Made by a program: the position numbers and the translations under genes. A DNA stretch of 64,000 nt, from positions 26,106 to 90,105 of the forward strand of contig NZ_QVMP01000013.1 in assembly GCF_010501095.1 (NCBI RefSeq), in the 5' to 3' direction. The notes beneath the pieces were generated by a model. That model had not been told where the DNA came from and searched no databases. It saw only the letters and a list, made by a program, of their open reading frames with translations. The stretch comes from Dysgonomonas sp. 520 (GTDB taxonomy: Bacteria > Bacteroidota > Bacteroidia > Bacteroidales > Dysgonomonadaceae). Below, in pieces: positions 38,311-48,420 of the stretch (its first letter is position 1; every line of letters starts with the position of its first letter).

Positions 38311-41300
38311 TTATTGCCCGTGAATTATTAATTTTTCTGATTTTTCGCTCCTGACAACTCCATCTACACTGAATATAGCCTTGTAAGTATATATACCGGG
38401 CATAAGCCTCAAACCATTATTCGCTTTCAAGTCCCAATTGTATGTATAATGCTTCATCATGTCGGCAGTTGCACTTTTTTCGTGTGTCCATTGCAGCACC
38501 CCGTTGGCTGAATACACTTCGTATCTGATCGAAATTTCTTCGTCCGTATAATCTGATGTAAACACAAATTTAGACTCTGTATCCACCACATTATCGGAAA
38601 CAGAAAAATGATGTGTTCCGGAACCTCCCTTCCTCACGATAAAGTTTACCGATTGAGATGCCAGATTGCCCCACACATCGTAAACATTAAACCTCAACGT
38701 ATGTTCACCTTCTGTCAATTCCGGTATCTGGAATTTCACATACCCCGAGTGAGGAGACGTACCTTTTGGCACAAATGACGAGGTCAAACTGTATTCTGTA
38801 TTGCTATCCAGCAACAGAGACATATCTTGTCCTGCCTGACTGGACAGGTTGATGGCTGTTTGGTCTGAAACCTCGGCATAGAAGACCGGTCTGTGTCCGA
38901 CTTTATCGCCCGAACGGAAAGTTTCTTTATCCAGATACAAATTCGATATCACGGGTGCAACATCTTCCAGATTGGTATAAGATTCAGCTTGAGCTATTTT
39001 ATATCCTCTAAAATATCCATGTATATCTATGTCTTTTTCAGGACTATATGCATAAAAACTCATTTTTCCGTTTCCTCCTGTGGTGTAAACATTAGCCGGG
39101 CTGGTAAATGATATTTCAAATTCACCATTCACTATTTGGTCTTTGCCCATATATATTTTATTCACATAGTCTTTGTAATCTAAGATGGCATCCTTGTTGC
39201 CGGTGTCTACTTTAGTGTTTCCTCTTGTTTTCAGGTCTTGTTCGTTATCGAAAACTATAGATTCCAACATTCCATTGAAATCGGTTGCCTTTTGTCCATT
39301 CCGGTCAACAATTTGCCCCTTCACCGTATTGGTTTCCAAACAATTGATATTTACAATGCCATCCGATACCTTCTTGCCGTTTATTTCCGTAACCTGCACC
39401 GAATAATCATCGGTAGGCAAATTAAGCCTCAAGGCAGGATCTCCCACCAATATAAATCTCAGTTTGTTTTCATTCGTACTCAGTTTATATTTAGTATTTT
39501 CCGTTTTAGCATATCTCATAATATCTCCCAACCTGAGGGCTTTTCCTTTTTCCCTGTTGAAGATATATTCATAAGTGGCCAGATTCATCAGGTTGTTGTC
39601 TACCGAATAAACTGTCCGGGAGGTAGAAAACAATGCTATTGCTCCCCCGTTCGGGTTGAGCAAGGCCATTTCGCCTCCTGTTCTGATATCCGAATCCAGA
39701 GAACAAAAAGTACAGGTTGCTGTAAGCCATACCGGCAGTCTCGAATTATTCAGATTCACTACATCGTTGTATGTCAACAATCCGTCAGTCCATCCTATTT
39801 CAGAACCATGCCCAACAAAACTCAAGATAAGGGTTCCTTCATCTATTTTTTTATAAAACTCTTTTCTCGCATCCGGAATTCTAGTTCTTTCGTTGAACGA
39901 AAATCGCTCATACATATCTTCATATATTTTATTTGTTATCATCACCGGATGATGCAATCTTAGTGTATCGGCATAATTGTTCGACTGAGCCATGTGTTCC
40001 CGCTCACTTGTTACAGAGTTTTTTCCGGCAGCATCGTCGGCAGCAAAAGATACCATATTCTGCCATATACCTCTGTCTTCATTTTTCATATACCTCTCAA
40101 TCTTGTTGACAACTCCTTCCGCCTCAGTTAGGGTTCTTGCGGGAATCCGTCCTACGGCGACATTCAGTTTTGCATTTTTCAGCACTGTGCCCGAATTGTC
40201 GTCCATAAATCCAAAGTAATCTTCAACCAAATATGACGATATAAGATGAAGGCTGCTCTCGGTTTGATATGTAAGCAAAAGGGCATCTTTATCTTCCTGC
40301 GTCCATGCATCTCTCACAAATCGGTTGTCGTAGGTTCCATCGCCAAACAACAGCAAGTATTTTGGTCTTTCGTCGTCGTTGTCACCTGCCCTGTCATAAA
40401 ACATTTTCACAAAACGACGATAGGCTGTTGCATCTGCATTTCCCGACGAAAACTCGTTATATATTTTTTCGGGTGAAACAACAGTACATTTCAATCCTGA
40501 ATCTTTTTCATGCAAACGAGCCAATCGCTCGGCCTGTTCCTGCAATTTCGGCTGTGCGATAATTACCATATCTGTTTGTGGTAGCGCATGTAAGTTCTGG
40601 TTTTCTATTTTACCCAGAATCTCAGGCTTTGGTATTTCTTTCGTCATATCCACTAAGGCATACTCCCGAATAGTTGTATTGGGTGCAACAAAAGACATAT
40701 CCGATCCGGATATGCTTGTTTGCATTTTCTTCACAACAGTGTTGTCCGTTACGTCGAAAACCAATACACTCGGATTTGCTTCGGATATATTAAAACTAAC
40801 CTGAGGATAAAAATCTTTGCTTCTGAATAAAACGACACCTCCGTATGGTTTCAAAGTCCGTTTATAATTTATTCTGATATAATTAAGATGAACATGTTTA
40901 TCTTCATCTTCATTCGTAGATGGCGTATACTTCAAGCCGATTGTAGAGTTTTCTGTCAAGGCGGTAGTAACTATTCCTTTGGTTCCACTATTCACATTCT
41001 GGGCATACGCATAAGAGTCAGATAGTTTGTTGATTACTTCGGTCTTAACCTGGGTTCCGTTGACCGCTATCTCCATTTTTGAGCCATCTTTGTAGGGTCT
41101 GGCTATGAAGTTATATCCGATTTTTGCCGGCGCTCCGCTAACAATGCCTGTCAAAGGAAATTTTAATGAAAAATTGCGTCGTGCTTTTAAATCTTCTCCA
41201 TAAAGCTCATATCCCGATTGAGATATGCTTATCGAATCTTTTTCGTGCAGAACATAGTCGTCGAAGCTAGTTAATGTAACGGAAGGATTTCCTGTATATA

Positions 41301-41799
41301 ATTCGGCATTTTTGACAAGGTTGGCTCCACTGTTATCTTCTGTTATAAAATAATATGCATCGGACGAATAAGGGTTTTGCTTGTGTTCAAACTCACCTTT
41401 CTGATTACTATACGTCCACTTCATTGTTCCCCTCGCATAAAATAATATATAATCGCCCGGACCGAATGAAGCTGCATCGGAAGAACTCATCCATATCGAA
41501 ATTTTAGGTAAGTCGTCAATATATTTGTTCTGAAAATTTTCGTCCAATGTCCAACCTCCATAACCATATATCTGAACATCTTTGGGATTGGTGAGTCCTA
41601 TTTTGATAAGGTCTTCGTAAGTCAGCTTGTATACTCCGGTTTCCGAAATCTTCACCTTATACCAATTGCCTTTCGACAATACAGAGTTTGCCGCATACCT
41701 ACTGCCATCATTTATGCCTTGTCCCGAAGCATAATTGCATACTGCAAAAAGAACTGTGATTAGTAGTATTTTCTTAAACATATATCTATATAATTTCAA
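38311..41799 (-). CDS. porU: Type IX secretion C-terminal signal peptidase PorU (paralogue 1)
   Basis: SVLSKGNWYKVKISETGVYKLTYEDL; C25-type LSFVGHGSEIGWTDGLLTYNDV and LPVWLTATCTFCSLDSD; C-terminal sorting/FlgD-like domain. Confidence 0.9.
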   Translation of the reverse strand: MKLYRYMFKKILLITVLFAVCNYASGQGINDGSRYAANSVLSKGNWYKVKISETGVYKLTYEDLIKIGLTNPKDVQIYGYGGWTLDENFQNKYIDDLPKISIWMSSSDAASFGPGDYILFYARGTMKWTYSNQKGEFEHKQNPYSSDAYYFITEDNSGANLVKNAELYTGNPSVTLTSFDDYVLHEKDSISISQSGYELYGEDLKARRNFSLKFPLTGIVSGAPAKIGYNFIARPYKDGSKMEIAVNGTQVKTEVINKLSDSYAYAQNVNSGTKGIVTTALTENSTIGLKYTPSTNEDEDKHVHLNYIRINYKRTLKPYGGVVLFRSKDFYPQVSFNISEANPSVLVFDVTDNTVVKKMQTSISGSDMSFVAPNTTIREYALVDMTKEIPKPEILGKIENQNLHALPQTDMVIIAQPKLQEQAERLARLHEKDSGLKCTVVSPEKIYNEFSSGNADATAYRRFVKMFYDRAGDNDDERPKYLLLFGDGTYDNRFVRDAWTQEDKDALLLTYQTESSLHLISSYLVEDYFGFMDDNSGTVLKNAKLNVAVGRIPARTLTEAEGVVNKIERYMKNEDRGIWQNMVSFAADDAAGKNSVTSEREHMAQSNNYADTLRLHHPVMITNKIYEDMYERFSFNERTRIPDARKEFYKKIDEGTLILSFVGHGSEIGWTDGLLTYNDVVNLNNSRLPVWLTATCTFCSLDSDIRTGGEMALLNPNGGAIALFSTSRTVYSVDNNLMNLATYEYIFNREKGKALRLGDIMRYAKTENTKYKLSTNENKLRFILVGDPALRLNLPTDDYSVQVTEINGKKVSDGIVNINCLETNTVKGQIVDRNGQKATDFNGMLESIVFDNEQDLKTRGNTKVDTGNKDAILDYKDYVNKIYMGKDQIVNGEFEISFTSPANVYTTGGNGKMSFYAYSPEKDIDIHGYFRGYKIAQAESYTNLEDVAPVISNLYLDKETFRSGDKVGHRPVFYAEVSDQTAINLSSQAGQDMSLLLDSNTEYSLTSSFVPKGTSPHSGYVKFQIPELTEGEHTLRFNVYDVWGNLASQSVNFIVRKGGSGTHHFSVSDNVVDTESKFVFTSDYTDEEISIRYEVYSANGVLQWTHEKSATADMMKHYTYNWDLKANNGLRLMPGIYTYKAIFSVDGVVRSEKSEKLIIHGQ

Positions 41800-41816
41800 T
41801 ATTTCAATAAAATAGT

Positions 41817-42455
41817 TTAAAGTATCCGGAAATCGAGCAGTTTCCTATCTCCCATTGTTCCTATGATGTGATCGTTTATGCTTATTTCATCATTTCCGGC
41901 AGATACGTCACCCACCAGAATCAAGTCTCCTATTTTCAATGTCACATATTGGCTTATAAACGAAATTAAGTAATCTATGCCGGAAAGCATCTCTTCCGCT
42001 TCCATCCTTTGCACAATGGTTCCGTTTATATCCAAACTGACAGAGCCTGCCGGATATTGCCTGATTTCTTCTTTTGAGATAAAATCTCCTATAACGGCAG
42101 AATTATCAAATGCCACAGACAAATCTATCGGTAAACGGTCCGACTCTAATGTTTCTTTTATGTCTTTCGCAACCAAATCCAGTCCTATTGTCAATTCTTC
42201 ATAATAACGGTGAGCAAACCTTTCGGCGATGTTTTTTCCCAAACGGTTTATTTTCACCACAAGTTTAGCTTTGTAACATATATTCGACGAAAAATCAGGT
42301 ATGTAGAACGGCCTTCCATTACATAACAGTGATGAATCGGGCTTAAAACATATTGATGGAAAACAGCTGCTTTCTGTTGCTTGCTCTCTATCTTCTTCCG
42401 CTATTTTATCCTTATTGTATAGTTTATTACAGTTTTCGACACAAATGATCTTCAT
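41817..42455 (-). CDS. Fumarylacetoacetate hydrolase (FAH)-fold protein, divergent active site
   Basis: FKPDSSLLCNGRPFYIPDFSSNICYKAKLVVKINRLGKNIAERFAHRYYEELTIGLDLVAKDI. Confidence 0.85.
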   Translation of the reverse strand: MKIICVENCNKLYNKDKIAEEDREQATESSCFPSICFKPDSSLLCNGRPFYIPDFSSNICYKAKLVVKINRLGKNIAERFAHRYYEELTIGLDLVAKDIKETLESDRLPIDLSVAFDNSAVIGDFISKEEIRQYPAGSVSLDINGTIVQRMEAEEMLSGIDYLISFISQYVTLKIGDLILVGDVSAGNDEISINDHIIGTMGDRKLLDFRIL

Positions 42456-42736
42456 TCCAACTTAATACAGTTAACTTTCTCGTTATGCTTTTATGTAATC
42501 AGAATCAACTTGTTAGCTTCATTTTGCTTTGCCGATTTTCAGTTTGAGGAACGAAAGTGACTCAACGACAAAATACATAAACAAATTACAACTATTGATT
42601 CACATAAACGACAAATATAACAATATTTTTCATTTTATTTATCTTTCGTTTACACGATGAATTAAAATTAATAGTGATAAACTCCAAATTTAACTTTGTT
42701 TGAGGCGGGTATCCCTCATACATATTCTGTCATGAT

Positions 42737-45700
42737 TCAATACATATCAGAAACGATAAGTTTTGCCGCTTTGCTACTTTCGGCTCCGCCGTCAACGCTT
42801 ACAAATATTCGGCAGATATATATTCCGGGTTTCATCCGCATGCCGCCGGATGTTGTCAGATCCCAATCGTAATATGTTGAATTAGACACGGCATTTTCTT
42901 CATACGACCACATCTCAGCACCGTTAAGCGAATAAACCTTATACTTCACCTTCACGTTCGAACCCGGTATATTTGAAGTAAAGATAAACCGTACTTTTTC
43001 TTTTGCCGGGTTTCCGCCCAGTGTGAAACTGTATATGCTTGGTTTATAGTTATTATCCACTATAAAGTCTATCACCTCTGTTGATGAATTATTCCAGACA
43101 TCCCACACTTTAAATTGAAGCTTATGTTTGCCTTCCGACAATTCGGGCAACTGATACTGTACATATCCCTCCCTTGCTGATGCTCCTTGATTCACAAAAT
43201 ATGAAGACAAGTTGTACTCTGTTTTGTCATTCAACAACAATGAGATATTGTGCCCAATACCATTCGACAGGTTGATACCTGTATTGTCCGACACTTTTGC
43301 ATAGAATAGCGGAGTCGGGTTTACTTTTCCTCCCGACTTGAACGACTCATCGTTCAAATATAATTTTTCGATAACCGGAGACACGTTTTCTCTTGTCAAG
43401 TCTTCGTTCGTACCGTTCACTGTGTATTGGTTGAAATAACCTTTTGCACTGGCTGCATTGGTTTCGTCATGTGCATAAAAGTTCATTTTGCCATAGCCTT
43501 CCGTATACAGGATATCCATAGGTGCCACAAAGTTTATTTCGAACTCACCATTGGTTACCTGAGAAGTCCCCATGTAGATGATGTTGGAAAAATCGTTGTA
43601 TGGTATAATATTTTCTTCAACCACACCTCCTTCTTTTGCGTGTCCTCTTGTTTTCAGTTTTTGTTCGTTATCAAAAACAACGGACTCTAATGTTCCATTA
43701 AAATCGGGAACAATGTTGCCTTCCATATCAACTATCTGCCCCTTGATTCTATTGTCTGACAATGCCGCAATCTTAATATCTTCGGTGGAGGCATCCAAAC
43801 CGTTGATATCGGTCACTTTAACCTGATAGATATTGTCGGGTACATTGAGCCTCAACGCAGGATCGCCCAACAATAGAAATTTCAATTTATTCTCATCCTT
43901 GCTTAAAGTTGACTCACATTTTGCCCGTTGCATAATATCGCCAAGCCTCAAAGGCTTTCCATTTTCGAAATCGAACAAATGTTTTACGATTGCCGTATTC
44001 ATTGTATTATTCTTCGATATCTCAACTTCCCTCACCGTAGAGAAAAGGGCAATGGCTCCTCCTTTTGTGTTTAGCAATGCCGTCTTGCCACCCGATGTAG
44101 AGTTTGAATCGAAGCGGCTATAATCGCACGTTGCGGTAATCCAAAGCGGATATTTACTATTGGTCATATCCTCAACCATGCTGTATGTCAAAAACTGCTC
44201 GTGCGCCCAATCACGTTCCGAGCCATGCCCCACGTAGTTCAACACCAAAGTGCCTTGTTCCAGCTTATCATGCATCGCTTTTTGAGCATCGGGATATCTG
44301 AAACCACTGGATGTCTGAACCCTCTCGAAGGCATCTTCATATATTTTGTTTATCACCAGCCACGGATGTTCTTTTTTCAAAGTTTCGGCATAATTATCAG
44401 AAAATTCGATATGCTGTCTTTCTGTGCTATATGAATATTTTGCCACTGCATCATCAGCCACAAAGGTGATGGTGTTTTGCCATATTCCTTTTTCCTTATT
44501 ATCCATATAGCGCTCTATCTTATCCACCACCGATTTTGCCTCCGATACCGTTCTCACAGGAAGGCGCCCTACGCCTACATTCAGTTTATTTGAGCCTAAT
44601 GACGTTTCTGCACTATCGTCCAAAAAACCGATATAATCGTCCGTAGTATAAGCTCCGGTCAAAGATGATTTGTTTGTATTATCAGTTTGATAAGTTAACA
44701 ACATGCCCCTTTTATCGTTCGATTCCCAATGATTGGTAATGAACTTATTGTCATAACTTCCGTCGCCAAAGAGAAGTACATATTTAGGTTTTTCTTCTTC
44801 GCTTTGTGCCCTGTCGTAAAACATTTTCACGAATCGCCTGTAAGCAGAGAAGTCAGGTTTACCCGACGAAAACTCATTAAATATGTCTTCCGGCGAAATG
44901 ACGATTACAGACAACTCGTCTTCGTGAAGCGATGCCAGCCGTTTAGCTTGCTCGTACAGAAGCGGTTGAGAAATGATTACCATGTCTGCTTGCGGCAGGC
45001 TATGAAGATCCTGATTATTTATTTTACCTACCATACTAGGTTTGGGAATGTCGGTTGCCGACAAATCGACCAAAGCATATTCACGGATAGAGGTGTTGGA
45101 GGCTGCAAACGACAACTCGCTTTCCGACAAAGTTGCATTCACCTTTTTCACTACGAAGTTGTCCGTCACATCCAATACCAGCATATTTGTTGTCGCATTA
45201 GATATTTTGTAGCCCAAGTTTGAGTCGGAAACCGTGCTGCGAAACAAAGTCACTGCCCCCGTAGGCTTCAAGCTACGTGTATAATTTATCCTGATATAGT
45301 CCAGATACACATTGGCGTCGGAAGCCGAACCCTGTTCGTAGTTTACCTTCACGCTTGTGTTTTCGGTTAAGGCCGATTGAGATATTGAACTATTTACAAT
45401 TCTGGCCACAAGATCCGATTCTGCCACACGCACAACGTCAGACTTTGTAGTTCCCCCGTTAACACTCACATTTAGTTTTGCATTATTGACCTGTGCCTTA
45501 GCTGTAAAGCGATAAGTTATTGTGGCCGGATCGGCGGTTACGTTCTTCAACGTAAAGTTAAACGTCTGAGTTGGAAGACTCTTGAAATTTTCACCGAGAA
45601 AGCATCGTCCCGATTTATCGACATTTACCAGCTCTTTTTCGTGCAGGGCATAATCTCTAAAGGTTGTTACAATATTGCTACCCATAGGCAGTGATTCTAC

Positions 45701-46177
45701 CGACTCCACAATGTTCGATCCCGAGCTGTTTTCGGTCACAAAATAGAACGATTCGGACGAATATGGGTGCTGTGCATGAGTAAATTCGCCGTTGCCATCG
45801 TACGTCCATTTAATATCTCCTTTACCATAAAACAAGATGTAATCTCCAACCCCGAAATTTGCGGGCGAATTGCTCATCCAAATCGAAACTTTGGGAAGAT
45901 CATCAACATATCCATTTCGGAAATCTTCGTCCAGCACTTGTCCTCCATAGCCATGTATCTGTACATTGGCAGGGTTTGACAAACCCATCTTTTTCAGGTC
46001 GTCATACGTCAGTTTGTAAACCCCATCCGATTCTATTTTGATTTTATACCAATTGCCTTCCGACAATACCGAATTCTGCGCATAACGCTCTGCGGCACTT
46101 GTCTGCGCCAGTAGGCCTGCATTGGTAAACAAAAAAACTAAAGTTGATAATATTGTGTAAAAAAAAGTCCTCTTCAT
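42737..46177 (-). CDS. PorU-like C25 peptidase (paralogue 2)
   Basis: SVLSEGNWYKIKIESDGVYKLTYDDLKKMGLSNPANVQIHGYGGQVLDEDF; LNYVGHGSERDWAHEQFLTYSMV and LWITATCDYSRFDS. Confidence 0.9.
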   Translation of the reverse strand: MKRTFFYTILSTLVFLFTNAGLLAQTSAAERYAQNSVLSEGNWYKIKIESDGVYKLTYDDLKKMGLSNPANVQIHGYGGQVLDEDFRNGYVDDLPKVSIWMSNSPANFGVGDYILFYGKGDIKWTYDGNGEFTHAQHPYSSESFYFVTENSSGSNIVESVESLPMGSNIVTTFRDYALHEKELVNVDKSGRCFLGENFKSLPTQTFNFTLKNVTADPATITYRFTAKAQVNNAKLNVSVNGGTTKSDVVRVAESDLVARIVNSSISQSALTENTSVKVNYEQGSASDANVYLDYIRINYTRSLKPTGAVTLFRSTVSDSNLGYKISNATTNMLVLDVTDNFVVKKVNATLSESELSFAASNTSIREYALVDLSATDIPKPSMVGKINNQDLHSLPQADMVIISQPLLYEQAKRLASLHEDELSVIVISPEDIFNEFSSGKPDFSAYRRFVKMFYDRAQSEEEKPKYVLLFGDGSYDNKFITNHWESNDKRGMLLTYQTDNTNKSSLTGAYTTDDYIGFLDDSAETSLGSNKLNVGVGRLPVRTVSEAKSVVDKIERYMDNKEKGIWQNTITFVADDAVAKYSYSTERQHIEFSDNYAETLKKEHPWLVINKIYEDAFERVQTSSGFRYPDAQKAMHDKLEQGTLVLNYVGHGSERDWAHEQFLTYSMVEDMTNSKYPLWITATCDYSRFDSNSTSGGKTALLNTKGGAIALFSTVREVEISKNNTMNTAIVKHLFDFENGKPLRLGDIMQRAKCESTLSKDENKLKFLLLGDPALRLNVPDNIYQVKVTDINGLDASTEDIKIAALSDNRIKGQIVDMEGNIVPDFNGTLESVVFDNEQKLKTRGHAKEGGVVEENIIPYNDFSNIIYMGTSQVTNGEFEINFVAPMDILYTEGYGKMNFYAHDETNAASAKGYFNQYTVNGTNEDLTRENVSPVIEKLYLNDESFKSGGKVNPTPLFYAKVSDNTGINLSNGIGHNISLLLNDKTEYNLSSYFVNQGASAREGYVQYQLPELSEGKHKLQFKVWDVWNNSSTEVIDFIVDNNYKPSIYSFTLGGNPAKEKVRFIFTSNIPGSNVKVKYKVYSLNGAEMWSYEENAVSNSTYYDWDLTTSGGMRMKPGIYICRIFVSVDGGAESSKAAKLIVSDMY

Positions 46178-46290
46178 TATTTTCTGATATACGGAAAATT
46201 GTTACTAAAAATTAAAACAAGATTAAAAAATCTTATTAAATAACGTTATTTTGATATCCTTATTGTGCATATCCTGTAAAGTTTGACGTT

Positions 46291-46429
46291 GAAACCGTCT
46301 AGACTTTTTCGTTTTATTCAATTTTGTCATCCTGAGAGTATCGAAGGATCTGTTTTTTAGATGTTTCACTACGTTCAACATGACAAAAACTCAAAAATTA
46401 AGTATAATTTAAAAAGTCTAGATGACTTC
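46291..46429 (+). mobile_element. 139-bp MITE-like element, copy 2
   Basis: gaaaccgtctagacttttt ... aaaaagtctagatgacttc; by eye identical to the reverse complement of copy 1. Confidence 0.85.
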
Positions 46430-46516
46430 GTTTATTCAATTCAGCGTGGCACGAAACAAGGCGTAAAATTGAACACCTCCCCAATCCTGCTCCAAAAGAG
46501 GGGATTTGCTCCCTCT

Positions 46517-46942
46517 CCTCTTCTTGTTCTTCTGGGTTTATAACCCAGAGGTTGTTATTTTCCGGATTTAAAATCCGGAGAGTAGTCAAGCATGGGATTA
46601 CAAATCCCATGTGACGACAAACATAATACATATTTACATTATCATTGAGTCGCCTTCGCTCCTCTTGTTCTTCAGGGTTTATAACCCTGAAGTTATTATT
46701 TTCCGGATTTTAAATCCGGAGAGTAGTCAAGCTTGGGATTACAAATCCCATGTGACGACAAACATAATACATATTTACATTATCATTGAGTCGCCTTCGC
46801 TCCTCTTGTTCTTCAGGGTTTATAACCCTGAAGTTATTATTTTCCGGATTTTAAATCCGGAGAGTAGTCAAGCTTGGGATTACAAATCCCATGTGACGAC
46901 AAACATAATACATATTTACATTATCATTGAGTCGCCTTCGCT
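46517..46942. repeat. Three tandem ~141-bp units each with three palindromes
   Basis: Units at 46517..46660, 46661..46801, 46802..46942; each has gggtttataaccc, ccggattt(t/a)aaatccgg and gggattacaaatccc hairpins. Confidence 0.9.
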
Positions 46943-47331
46943 CCTCGAACGTTGTTTCCGTCGCAACGAAGGATCTAAGACGGGAACAACCAGATTTTTC
47001 ACTTCGTTCAAAAATGACAAAACCGATATGAATCTTATAACAAATGAGTTAATATCAAACTCCTAGATGCACGACGGGTAAAAATGATTCAAATAACACT
47101 TTATTTGATGCAGTATACAAAAGAAAAGAAATAAATTCAAATACGGAATTATTTTAATATAAGTCTTCTTTTTTTAATAATCGGAAAATTTTGTTCGTAA
47201 AATCATTCTCATTTATCCTAAATTTGTGGGTTTGTTGTATTATCTTTGCACAAGAAAAATAATTCGGAAAAATATCCGTTCTAAGATATGAATTTGTACA
47301 CTATTTTTATACACAATAATATAGGAAAACT

Positions 47332-47961
47332 ATGAACACTCTGGAAATTCTAACAGCCGAAAAGCTATTACGTATTAAAGCAATAAAACTTCAGCCATCC
47401 AACCCATTTACATGGGCATCTGGTTGGAAATCACCAATATACTGTGATAACAGAAAGTTATTGTCATATCCTGCAACACGCACATTTATCAAGTTGGAGT
47501 TGGCAAGTGTTATACTTGAAGCATACCCCGATGTTGATGCCATTGCCGGAGTTGCAACCGGAGCAATTGCACCGGGAGCTTTGGTAGCCGACCTGTTAGG
47601 CTTACCTTTCGTATATATCCGTTCCACACCCAAAGATCACGGGTTGGAAAACCTGATTGAAGGAGACTTGAAGCCGGGCAGCAAAGTTGTTGTGGTTGAA
47701 GACCTTGTGTCGACAGGAAGCAGCAGTTTGAAAGCCGTTGAAGCCATCCGCAAAGACGGGTCGGAAGCTATCGGTATGGTTGCAATATTTACTTACGGAT
47801 TTCCTATTGCAGAAGAACATTTCAAGAAAGCGAACGTTGATTTGCGCACTTTGACAAACTACGACGCCATTCTACAAGAAGCTCTCAGGATAGATTACAT
47901 CGCAAAGGATGATTTGGAAACCCTGCAAGAATGGAGAAAATCTCCTGCCGACTGGAAATAA
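47332..47961 (+). CDS. pyrE: Orotate phosphoribosyltransferase
   Basis: QPSNPFTWASGWKSPIYCDNRKLLSYP; VVVVEDLVSTGSSSLKAVEAIR. Confidence 0.97.
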   Translation: MNTLEILTAEKLLRIKAIKLQPSNPFTWASGWKSPIYCDNRKLLSYPATRTFIKLELASVILEAYPDVDAIAGVATGAIAPGALVADLLGLPFVYIRSTPKDHGLENLIEGDLKPGSKVVVVEDLVSTGSSSLKAVEAIRKDGSEAIGMVAIFTYGFPIAEEHFKKANVDLRTLTNYDAILQEALRIDYIAKDDLETLQEWRKSPADWK

Positions 47962-47985
47962 ATCATCTATTGAATACCGATCTTC

Positions 47986-48414
47986 ATGACTGAATATACG
48001 AGCGACATAAAGACTATCCCATACACCGATGCGGATATATATAAAGTATTGTCCGATCTGAGCAAATTGGAACAATTGAAAGATAAGGTTCCGGCCGACA
48101 AGTGGGAAAAGGTGAAAGATTTTTCGTGCGATAAAGATTCCGTTACCATAACGGTTGATCCTGTGGGAAAAGTCCGCTTCCTGATAGTGGACAGGACATC
48201 CAACAATACGATAAAGTTTGAAGCCGAGCAACTTCCTTTCGCATTCAATTTGTGGATACAACTGAAACAAGTGGAAGAGCAGGACACAAAAATGAAATTG
48301 ACCGTAAAGGCCGACCTGAATATGTTTTTAAAGCCTATGGTGTCCAAGCCTTTGCAAGAGGGTTTAAACAAAATGGCCGAAATGCTTTCTGCCCTGCCTT
48401 ACGACAAACTATAA
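47986..48414 (+). CDS. SRPBCC/START-like domain protein
   Basis: 142 aa; SRPBCC-like pattern, DADIYKVLSDLSKLEQLKDKVP; lies between pyrE and argH. Confidence 0.65.
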   Translation: MTEYTSDIKTIPYTDADIYKVLSDLSKLEQLKDKVPADKWEKVKDFSCDKDSVTITVDPVGKVRFLIVDRTSNNTIKFEAEQLPFAFNLWIQLKQVEEQDTKMKLTVKADLNMFLKPMVSKPLQEGLNKMAEMLSALPYDKL

Positions 48415-48420
48415 TTTAAA

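Noticed and set aside
39238-39963. 241-aa ORF antisense to porU
   Set aside because: Shadow ORF opposite a well-supported C25 peptidase gene; no motifs.
46517-46942. Possible CRISPR array
   Set aside because: Units are ~141 bp and repeated nearly entirely, with no unique spacers and no cas genes nearby.
46611-47066. 151-aa plus-strand ORF with internal protein repeats (HVTTNIIHIYIIIESPSLLLFFRVYNPEVIIFRILNPESSQAWDYKS)
   Set aside because: It is a translation of the tandem DNA hairpin units (141 is a multiple of 3, keeping the frame open); no coding signal independent of the repeat.
47223-47250. Bacteroidetes-type promoter (TATCTTTG, -7 box) upstream of pyrE
   Set aside because: A -7-like box is visible but no TTTG element at the expected 19-21 nt spacing was found, so not reported as a feature.
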